Positions 1-5,382 of a stretch of 5,426 nucleotides of DNA are shown here, in pieces. The notes beneath the pieces are model-generated. The model searched no databases and was not told where the DNA came from. It saw only the letters and a program-made list of their open reading frames with translations. The DNA is from Bacillota bacterium. GTDB taxonomy: Bacteria; Bacillota; Dethiobacteria; DTU022; UBA8154. Both the position numbers and the translations under genes were made by a program. Location of the stretch: assembly GCA_003444595.1 (NCBI GenBank), contig DLUO01000169.1:841-6266 (forward strand), read 5' to 3'. Within the stretch, counting starts at the first letter, position 1; every line of letters starts with the position of its first letter.

Positions 1-182
1 TTCTCCTTGGGCACCAGGCCCGCCAGGTAATAGGAGGTAAGGGGCCGCGAGTAAGGGGGGTACCCTTCAGCGCCGAACATTAACAGCTTCCCCTCTGCAT
101 CTCTTTTACGGATGGCTTCAGCGGCAAATAAAGCAGCAGGGCCGCTGCCGATTATGGCATACGTTGTACTGAGCATTTTCAT
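1..182 (-). CDS. NAD(P)/FAD-dependent oxidoreductase (FNOR type), N-terminal part only
   Basis: The gene begins at ATG 180-182 and runs off the left edge, so only 60 codons are visible. The N-terminus has a Rossmann dinucleotide-binding motif, IIGSGPAALFAAEAI (residues 10-24, G12-x-G14-x-x-A17), which binds the ADP part of FAD. It is followed by the motif YPPYSRPLTSYYLAG (residues 41-55). That motif is typical of the rubredoxin reductase / nitrite reductase NirB / NADH oxidase-like flavoprotein family. In CODH-CooF-FNOR clusters this protein is thought to take electrons from CooF and reduce NAD(P)+; that role is inferred from context. It starts 28 bases after the cooS stop and is surely in the same operon. 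A GGGAGAAG ribosome site lies 5-7 bases before ATG 182. A second in-frame ATG at 174-176 is possible but sits farther from that site. The cofactor-binding C-terminal half is outside the window, so NAD versus NADP preference cannot be judged. Confidence 0.9.
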   Translation of the reverse strand, partial: MKMLSTTYAIIGSGPAALFAAEAIRKRDAEGKLLMFGAEGYPPYSRPLTSYYLAGLVPKE

Positions 183-210
183 CACTTCTCCCGTTATAAA
201 AGCCCAATTT

Positions 211-2088
211 TTAAGCCAGCCCCAGCCCGGCGCGCTTTTCGTTAATATGCTTCACTATTAGCTCCGCTGCTTTTAGCGGATCACCTTCTACTGCAAAGGA
301 AGCGCCGACGACATCTTTGGCCCCTTCTGTCAACAGCGCGGCCACATTGCTGCTTCCCAGCACCGGGGGAACTGTTCCCAGCACCGTAAAAATTCCCGAA
401 GCAACTACGTACGCACCGATACTTACAGCCTTTTCGGACATCCATTCAGGAGCTGCCCCCGCCAGCGGCAGATCGCATATATCGACACCCAGGGCGCGGG
501 CTGCTGCCGCCGCTACCACCATAATACGGCTAATATCCACGCAGGAGCCCATGTGCAGTACAGGCGGAATTTTCAACGCTTCGCAAACAGCGCGCAGCCC
601 CGGACCGGCTTTGGCAGCGGCTTCCGGCAAAAGCAGCCCGGCTTTGGCGCTGGCGATGGCGGCGCAACCGGTTTCGACAACCAGGATATCCTGTTTAATC
701 AGCTCTTCGGCAAGAGTAACATGGCCGTAATCATGCTTGATTTTGGGATTATTGCATCCCACTATACCGGCAATCCCTTTAATGTTCCCTTCCTTTATGG
801 CATTCAGCAGGGGATCAAGGGAGCCGCCGAGGGCGGAAAGAATCGCCTCCACACTGAAGCCGGCCACGAACTCCATTTTTTCTGCGGGAATAAATACTTT
901 CTCTTTGTTTCTCCGGGGGTAATTTTCGACGGCAATCCGCACTATTTCCCGGGCAATCTCCAGCGCTTTTTCTTCATTAAAGGCAACATGTTGTGCGCCG
1001 GGGAACTTCGCCTTCGGTGAAGTGGAAATGATCTTGGTGTGGTAGCATCCGGCCACCTCCGTCAGGGAGGGCATGATACACTGCACATCAACGACCATGG
1101 CCTCCACGGCTCCGGTTATAATCGCCAGCTCCTGCTGCAGGAAGTTGCCGGCAATAGGCACATCGTGCCTCATCAGCAGTTCGTTGCCGGTACAGCACAT
1201 GCCGCAGATATTGATCCCTTTGGCCCCTTGGGAGCGGGCAAATTCAACAATCTGCGGGTCCTTCGCCGCCCGAACGATCATTTCGGAGAGCGTCGGCTCG
1301 TGCCCATGAACGACAATATTCACTTCGTCTTCCTTTAAAACTCCCAGGTTGCTTACGCCTTTATGAGGTTTGGGGGTGCCGAATAACACGTCTGACAGCT
1401 CAGTCGCCCACATGGAGCCTCCCCAGCCGTCAGATAAAGCAGCCCGCATCCCCTGCAAGATCAGATTGACATAATCGGTATCCACACCCATATGGGTGCG
1501 GTGCATAATTTCCACGACTTCCCGGTCTATGCCGCGGGGCACAATTCCAAGCTTTTCCCATCTTTCTTTCCTTTGAGGAGGTACACGCCCCAGCAGCTCC
1601 AGGGTGCCCTTCCTGGTACCAAACTCATCAATAGCTTTAACAGCTATATCTAAAGCGATCTCCTGCTTAGAGCGTCCATCGGTGGGAACCTTTAACTCCT
1701 TGGCCAGGGCCAGAAGCTTTTCTTCGTCTTTAATCTCATAATCCGGCGCCCGACCTTCGGCCGCATGGAGAACGGTCTCCACAACATCCCGTCCGTGATC
1801 CGAATGGGAGGCCGCCCCGGCCGCAATGGTGCGCAGCAGGTTGCGGGCAACGATGGTATCGGCATTGGCGCCGCAAATTCCTTTGTCCGCTCCGTTGCCA
1901 AAAGGATCTATGCGGCACGGTCCCATATTGCAATTGCGGCAGCATATACCGAGAAGGCCAAAACCGCACTGGGGTTCCTGCTTTTCCAGCCGTTCCCAGG
2001 CAACCTCTACGCCGGCCTGCTCGGCTTTGGATAACATAGCCTGGGTGGCCGGGTCGATACTTTTTTGAGCATATTTATTTTTATCCAT
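211..2088 (-). CDS. cooS: Anaerobic Ni-Fe carbon monoxide dehydrogenase catalytic subunit
   Basis: This 625-residue cytoplasmic enzyme oxidises CO with water to CO2, two protons and two electrons. Cluster ligands are all visible: C41 and C49 for the intersubunit D-cluster; C50, C53, C58 and C72 for the B-cluster; and H263 (in VHGHEP), C299 (GMCCTGNE), C337, C445, C475 and C516 (HMGSCVD) for the Ni-Fe C-cluster. K553 in SEKAVSIG matches the catalytic lysine 37 residues after the last C-cluster cysteine in known enzymes. The length is normal for monofunctional CooS. The C475-C516 spacing is 41 residues, against 50 in the best-studied enzymes, so it belongs to a different clade from those. The ATG start has a strong AAGGAGAGGAG site 5 bases upstream; the stop is TAA. 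It lies 45 bases after cooF and 28 bases before the FAD oxidoreductase. No acetyl-CoA synthase gene is adjacent, which favours an energy- or redox-related role over direct acetyl-CoA synthesis, though this is inference. Confidence 0.98.
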   Translation of the reverse strand: MDKNKYAQKSIDPATQAMLSKAEQAGVEVAWERLEKQEPQCGFGLLGICCRNCNMGPCRIDPFGNGADKGICGANADTIVARNLLRTIAAGAASHSDHGRDVVETVLHAAEGRAPDYEIKDEEKLLALAKELKVPTDGRSKQEIALDIAVKAIDEFGTRKGTLELLGRVPPQRKERWEKLGIVPRGIDREVVEIMHRTHMGVDTDYVNLILQGMRAALSDGWGGSMWATELSDVLFGTPKPHKGVSNLGVLKEDEVNIVVHGHEPTLSEMIVRAAKDPQIVEFARSQGAKGINICGMCCTGNELLMRHDVPIAGNFLQQELAIITGAVEAMVVDVQCIMPSLTEVAGCYHTKIISTSPKAKFPGAQHVAFNEEKALEIAREIVRIAVENYPRRNKEKVFIPAEKMEFVAGFSVEAILSALGGSLDPLLNAIKEGNIKGIAGIVGCNNPKIKHDYGHVTLAEELIKQDILVVETGCAAIASAKAGLLLPEAAAKAGPGLRAVCEALKIPPVLHMGSCVDISRIMVVAAAAARALGVDICDLPLAGAAPEWMSEKAVSIGAYVVASGIFTVLGTVPPVLGSSNVAALLTEGAKDVVGASFAVEGDPLKAAELIVKHINEKRAGLGLA

Positions 2089-2133
2089 ATCTTCTCCTCT
2101 CCTTATAGTTGCTGTTAATAAAAGATAAGGCGG

Positions 2134-2619
2134 CTATTCTTTAAAATTGGTGAGATATTCTTCCCTTTTCCCTTTGGCATAAAAGGGCACTCCTTCCAGT
2201 GAAAGCGCTTTTGTCGGGCACGAAGCTACGCAGGCGGGGATTTCCCGCTCCGGGCAGCGATCGCACTTCAAAGCGATCTTTGCTCCCCGATCCTGGATAA
2301 TTACACCAAAGGGGCAGGTCATTACACACATCCAGCATCCGACACATTTTTCCTTACTGTGGCTTACAAGCCCCGTTGTTTCATCCCTCCACATGGCGCC
2401 GCTAATGCAGGCCTTAATACATTGTGCATCGCTACAATGGCGGCACTGCAGAGGAAAATTGTATTGCTGCCCCTTCTCCACATAAACCCGGGAAACAGGA
2501 GACGGGGTTTCGCAAACGGCGCCAAACAGCTCCTTGGAGACTGAGTGCTCCACAGCGCAGGCGAGCTCACAGGTCTTGCAGCCGAGACAGCGTTCCAGGT
2601 TAATCAGGATCTGCTTCAC
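2134..2619 (-). CDS. cooF: CooF-type four [4Fe-4S] electron-transfer protein
   Basis: This 161-residue soluble iron-sulfur protein is the expected electron carrier for the CO dehydrogenase. Sixteen cysteines fall in four clusters: C11/C14/C17/C21, C59/C62/C67/C71, C92/C95/C98/C102 and C119/C122/C130/C134. The layout is the one seen in CooF, HycB and DmsB-like polyferredoxins. There is no signal peptide or membrane segment, so it should act in the cytoplasm. One extra cysteine, C36, is not part of a recognisable motif. The start is GTG at 2617-2619; it is chosen because a near-perfect GGGGAGGTGA ribosome site ends 7 bases upstream and the first iron-sulfur motif begins ten residues later. It is the first gene of the cooF-cooS-oxidoreductase set, with cooS 45 bases downstream. 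The partner assignment rests on gene order; by sequence alone it could serve another oxidoreductase. Confidence 0.95.
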   Translation of the reverse strand: MKQILINLERCLGCKTCELACAVEHSVSKELFGAVCETPSPVSRVYVEKGQQYNFPLQCRHCSDAQCIKACISGAMWRDETTGLVSHSKEKCVGCWMCVMTCPFGVIIQDRGAKIALKCDRCPEREIPACVASCPTKALSLEGVPFYAKGKREEYLTNFKE

Positions 2620-2626
2620 AGGTCTT

Positions 2627-2640
2627 TCACCTCCCCTTTT
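2627..2640 (-). promoter_or_regulatory. Ribosome binding site deciding the GTG start of cooF
   Basis: On the minus strand the bases read AAAAGGGGAGGTGA, almost a full match to the 16S anti-Shine-Dalgarno. The spacer to GTG 2619 is 7 bases. No ATG competes nearby in frame, so the GTG start is well supported. Confidence 0.85.
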
Positions 2641-2711
2641 ACAAAATAGTCCAACAGTTTTAACAACCAGTAGTGCGCATAATCACAGGCATTAATAACA
2701 TTAAAAATATC

Positions 2712-2745
2712 CCGGAACAGCTTAATTAATCCGGCTCAAGGCCGG
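2712..2745 (-). other. GC-rich hairpin region in the presumed cooF leader
   Basis: In an AT-rich leader, the minus strand has CCGGC (2745-2741), a CTTGA loop, then GCCGG (2735-2731), with flanking ATTA/TAAT able to add pairs beyond a small internal loop. The downstream arm can instead pair as CCGGA (2734-2730) with TCCGG (2716-2712). The second stem is followed by GATATTTTTAA. The two stems share bases and so exclude each other. Both are only about 5 bp, so folding strength is doubtful. Confidence 0.3.
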
Positions 2746-2808
2746 CTGTAATGCTTACTGCTTCGGCTAGACTGTCTGTTTTACTGTCTCAACCTTTTTA
2801 ATAACTCT

Positions 2809-2816
2809 ATTTTATA
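2809..2816 (-). promoter_or_regulatory. Candidate -10 element for the cooF-cooS operon
   Basis: The minus strand reads TATAAAAT, a fair -10 match. At 17 bp spacing the -35 position holds TAAAGA, a poor match, and it overlaps the edge of the proximal direct repeat. If transcription starts near 2804, the repeats are centred at about -40 and -60, which is where activators that contact RNA polymerase often bind. An alternative is TTTACA (2823-2828) with TATTAA (2798-2803) at a long 19-bp spacing. The choice between them is not settled by sequence, and AT-richness makes chance matches likely. Confidence 0.3.
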
Positions 2817-2835
2817 ATTCGCTGTAAAACTCTTC

Positions 2836-2871
2836 TTTACCTTCTGGAAAAATTTTTTACCTTCCGGAAAA
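2836..2871. repeat. Two 16-base direct repeats, 20 bp apart, probable operator pair
   Basis: The plus strand carries TTTACCTTCTGGAAAA at 2836-2851 and TTTACCTTCCGGAAAA at 2856-2871, identical at 15 of 16 positions and offset by exactly 20 bp. That places both copies on the same face of the helix. Each copy holds a palindromic core, TTCYGGAA, which is perfect in the distal copy (TTCCGGAA, 2862-2869). Both copies are followed by a T-run, so similarity extends to about 22 bases with two mismatches. The location upstream of cooF and the helical phasing suggest tandem binding sites of a transcription factor. The regulator is not in the window and I do not recognise the site. Confidence 0.6.
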
Positions 2872-2933
2872 CTTTTTAATCAATAATGGCCGTTAAGTTA
2901 ATTATTACAGTATTAATATGGGATCGATCAGTT

Positions 2934-3887
2934 TCAACTGCCTGTAGGACGGTGAAACCCGGCCTGGCCCCGGTCAGGCCTAAATAAAATACGCTTCAAT
3001 TCACGATAAGTAAAATAGGGATCATCGTTTTTGACATAGGGCAGCAAAATCTTTTTTTGGCGCAGAAGCTCACGGGAGATATGCGCTTCTATTTCATCTG
3101 TTTCGTAGAGCGCGGCTTTACTGATGGTTCTGCCGAAAGGATTTACAATTTCGCTGCCGCCCCAAAAACGGTAGGAGGAGACCGTGCCCTCTCGCCCATG
3201 ATCCTCTGTTTTGCCCGGAGGAAGGACCGGTAAATCGTTTTTACGCCGGCCGCCCACGGACTCTTCGCCCACCCTGTTGGCACAGATACCGTAGATACCG
3301 AAAATGCGGGAGTAGAAAGTGTTGATTATGCCCCAGGTTTCCATATTGCTGAATTCCGCTCCCATGGAACCTTCAGAAGAGTTGATAATGGTGACGAAGA
3401 TATCGGCTTTTTGGGTGATACCGAGATAAGGCAGAGAGGGATGCCACACATCGTTACAGATAAACACGGCAATATGAAAGTCGTGCAACTTGAAGGTGCG
3501 GAGCTGTTTGCCCGTAGCAAAAATTTTACCTTCATCAAAAACACCGTAATTGGGTAGATTGAGCTTGCGATAGGCAAAAACTATCTGCCCGTCAACGAGC
3601 ACCAAGGCAGAGTTGTAAAAGTTCATCGAGGGCGACTCTTCAATGAAGCCGACCACAGCAGCCGTACCTTTGGAGGCTGCCGCCAGGGATTTGATTTCGG
3701 GTGAGTCCAACCGCAGGGCAGCCTCATGGTAACGCTCACCTACGAAATAGCCGGTCAGGGCTAGCTCCGGGAAAACAACCAGCTGGGAGCCCTTTTCCCG
3801 GGCATAACGGATTTTGGCGATCACTTCTTCCAGGTTGCTTTTTACATCCAGCAGCCGCGGAGCTGTTTGACAGATGGTAACTTTCAA
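2934..3887 (-). CDS. Nitrilase-superfamily carbon-nitrogen hydrolase, NAD-synthetase glutaminase-like
   Basis: This 317-residue cytoplasmic protein has the Glu-Lys-Cys catalytic triad of the carbon-nitrogen hydrolase family: E41 in FPELALTGY, K108 in YRKLNLPNYGVFDE and C144 in FICNDVWHPSLP. E119 fits the second conserved glutamate. The K-x-x-LPNYGVFDE and CxDxWHP-like stretches resemble the glutaminase domain of glutamine-dependent NAD synthetase, but no synthetase domain is attached. The family hydrolyses amides or nitriles through a cysteine thioester, releasing ammonia in the amidase cases. The substrate here is not provable; glutamine is a reasonable guess. The gene starts 49 bases after the AsnB-like gene and probably shares its transcript. 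The start is TTG at 3885-3887, picked because of the strong ribosome site upstream and because the family's beta strand (KVTICQTAP) begins at once. The stop is TGA. The last 15 or so residues, after FRPDRG, look like a variable tail. Confidence 0.92.
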   Translation of the reverse strand: MKVTICQTAPRLLDVKSNLEEVIAKIRYAREKGSQLVVFPELALTGYFVGERYHEAALRLDSPEIKSLAAASKGTAAVVGFIEESPSMNFYNSALVLVDGQIVFAYRKLNLPNYGVFDEGKIFATGKQLRTFKLHDFHIAVFICNDVWHPSLPYLGITQKADIFVTIINSSEGSMGAEFSNMETWGIINTFYSRIFGIYGICANRVGEESVGGRRKNDLPVLPPGKTEDHGREGTVSSYRFWGGSEIVNPFGRTISKAALYETDEIEAHISRELLRQKKILLPYVKNDDPYFTYRELKRILFRPDRGQAGFHRPTGS

Positions 3888-3895
3888 GATGCAGG

Positions 3896-3906
3896 CCTCC
3901 TCCTTT
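3896..3906 (-). promoter_or_regulatory. Ribosome binding site deciding the TTG start of the hydrolase
   Basis: The minus strand reads AAAGGAGGAGG, ending 8 bases before TTG 3887. No ATG or GTG lies in frame at a suitable distance, so TTG is the best start. The 49-base gap shows no terminator hairpin, which supports co-transcription with the gene upstream. Confidence 0.85.
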
Positions 3907-3936
3907 ATAAACCTTATAAATATGTCTTAAGCCTTT

Positions 3937-5382
3937 CTATTTGAAGGGATCCCAGCGTGCCATGAGCCCTTCATACCCCTCCGGAAAATACCTCTGGAAG
4001 AGCTTATAAAAATATAGCTCCTTGGGGGACCTTAGGGCGATGCCGCCGCTGCTGGCGGGGTTCTCCCGCAACTCTTTTTCCCCGATCTTCTGCGGAATGA
4101 GTCCATCCACCTGGTCATCCACACCGACCCCCCGGGAAAATCTTAATTTGGGACGGTCGGCTATTTCACTGGGCAGCAAATCCCGGAAAGCTTCCCGGAG
4201 AATCCACTTTTCCACCGGCATCTCCCCTTGATAAATTTTAAGCTCCATGGGGAGCCTATGGCTCATGGCCACCACGGCCGGGTGCAGGAAGGGCGCATAG
4301 TATTCAATGCTGTTTGACATCCACCCCCGGTCAAGCCTGCGGAGGGCCGTATTGTAGGCTATATCCAGCAGCTTTCTGGCGATCCTCTCTTTCGCGGCAG
4401 GGTCTGCTATATCCTGGAGTTCCCGGAAATACCCGCCAAAAAGCTCATCAGCCCCTTCTCCTACCAGCACGCTGTGCACATGTCTTGAGGCCAGCAGTGA
4501 GGTATAATAGTTGGCGATAAAGCCGAAAATACAGTCCTCATCAAAGGATTCCAGGTACCACACCGCCTCCGGAATAATTTTGGCGATATCTTCCCGGGTT
4601 ATTTCGTAGATATGATGTTCCACACCGAGGTATTCTGCCAGCAACTTTGCATACCGGAGGTCTTCACCGGGGTGTCCGGCTACGGTAGCGGTAAAGGCTT
4701 TAAGCTTGTGATTGTACTGGCAGGCAACAGCCAGTATAATGGAGCTGTCTAGGCCCCCGCTTAAAGCGACTCCCTCAATATTGCCGCTGGAGAGCGCCTG
4801 CTCTATCGCCTGCACAAGCAGCTCCCGCACCGCGCAGACGGCCTCCTCGGGAGTATCCCACTCAGGCAAAGGAACAGAAAAATCGTTAAAGGGCCGGCGT
4901 CCCTCTTTGGTGGAGTAATAATGCCCCGGAGGCAACTCCTCTACCTTTTCGGCAAACGGTTTGAGCGCCTTCCCTTCAGAGGCAAACAACAACTCACCAT
5001 GCGGTGATTCATGATAGATCATCGGCCGGGCGCCTACATGGTCACGGGCAATAATACATTCATCTTCCTCGACAATGGCACAGGCAAAACTCCCGCCAAT
5101 TCTGGAGAAGGCCCCTTTGCCGTGCTGCAGGTACTGTTCCCGCAAATAATCGGCATCAGACAACTCATTTCGTTCATCGTTGCGTATCAGCGCCCCATCA
5201 ATCAGCACAAAGGGGGTTGCTTTTCCATTAATACCGTTAGCGTTTCCGACAAATCCCACAGCGCCCGATGAAATACTTTTAATAATAGGGCTGCTTAACC
5301 CTCGATGTTTTATGCCCTGAATCATCTGCTCCACTTTTTCAGGAGTTGCTTCTTTTCCGATATATCCTGCAAGTCCGGACAT
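3937..5382 (-). CDS. Asparagine-synthase-like ATP-dependent amide ligase with degenerate glutaminase domain
   Basis: The 481-residue protein has the two-domain AsnB layout. Residues 1 to about 175 form a class II (Ntn) glutaminase-like fold: MSGLAGYIG, HRGLSSP (26-32), DGALIRNDE (62-70) and ARDHVGARPMIYH (112-124). Residues about 180-481 form the ATP-pyrophosphatase synthetase, with PP-loop SGGLDSS (208-214), GEGADELFGGY (308-318) and K411 in RPKLRFSRGVGV. The nucleophile Cys2 is Ser, the oxyanion-hole NGE motif reads DGA, and no arginine occurs between R27 and R67 where the glutamine-binding one should be. The first half therefore probably cannot hydrolyse glutamine. The second half should adenylate a carboxylate and attach ammonia or an amine. 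The usual EARVPFLD motif reads EYYAPFLHP (359-367), so aspartate may not be the substrate. The start is ATG with an AGGAGGTA site about 10 bases upstream; the frame stays open to the window edge, but that stretch has no convincing start. The length is shorter than E. coli AsnB (about 554). A true asparagine synthetase using free ammonia is the main alternative. Confidence 0.9.
   Translation of the reverse strand: MSGLAGYIGKEATPEKVEQMIQGIKHRGLSSPIIKSISSGAVGFVGNANGINGKATPFVLIDGALIRNDERNELSDADYLREQYLQHGKGAFSRIGGSFACAIVEEDECIIARDHVGARPMIYHESPHGELLFASEGKALKPFAEKVEELPPGHYYSTKEGRRPFNDFSVPLPEWDTPEEAVCAVRELLVQAIEQALSSGNIEGVALSGGLDSSIILAVACQYNHKLKAFTATVAGHPGEDLRYAKLLAEYLGVEHHIYEITREDIAKIIPEAVWYLESFDEDCIFGFIANYYTSLLASRHVHSVLVGEGADELFGGYFRELQDIADPAAKERIARKLLDIAYNTALRRLDRGWMSNSIEYYAPFLHPAVVAMSHRLPMELKIYQGEMPVEKWILREAFRDLLPSEIADRPKLRFSRGVGVDDQVDGLIPQKIGEKELRENPASSGGIALRSPKELYFYKLFQRYFPEGYEGLMARWDPFK

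Larger units (their letters stand above)
2620..2933. other. AT-rich intergenic regulatory region before the CO operon
   Basis: This 314-base gap separates the hydrolase stop from the cooF start. It is clearly richer in A and T than the flanking genes. I see no gene in it on either strand. It contains the 20-bp-phased direct repeats (2836-2871), a weak -10-like element (2809-2816), a short ACTGTCT direct repeat (2771-2789), a GC-rich hairpin region (2712-2745) and the cooF ribosome site. No clear stem plus U-tract terminator follows the hydrolase stop, so read-through from upstream cannot be excluded. Confidence 0.8.

Noticed and set aside
553..1338. Plus-strand open frames of 99 to 155 codons opposite cooS
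   Set aside because: They lie wholly antisense to a strongly conserved enzyme, have no ribosome sites or recognisable domains, and their composition mirrors the coding strand below them.
2659..2702. A 13-codon minus-strand reading frame starting ATG TTA TTA ATG in the cooF leader, as a possible leader peptide
   Set aside because: It has no ribosome site, no biased composition such as runs of a regulatory amino acid, and it ends well before cooF. It is best explained by chance in AT-rich DNA.
2620..2933. A CooA or CRP/FNR-type palindrome upstream of cooF
   Set aside because: I looked for TGTCR-N6-YGACA-like, TGTGA-N6-TCACA-like and TTGAT-N4-ATCAA-like sites on both strands and found none. 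The GACAG elements present are direct repeats, not inverted ones.
2880..2933. A transcription terminator after the hydrolase gene
   Set aside because: The stretch is AT-rich with only weak, short self-complementarity (such as TATTAATA and TTAATTATTA) and no GC-rich stem followed by a T-run on the minus strand.
3937..5382. Calling the gene asnB, a normal glutamine-dependent asparagine synthetase
   Set aside because: Cys2 is replaced by Ser, the NGE motif and the glutamine-binding arginine are missing, and the EARVPFLD region is altered, so the symbol would claim a reaction the sequence does not support.
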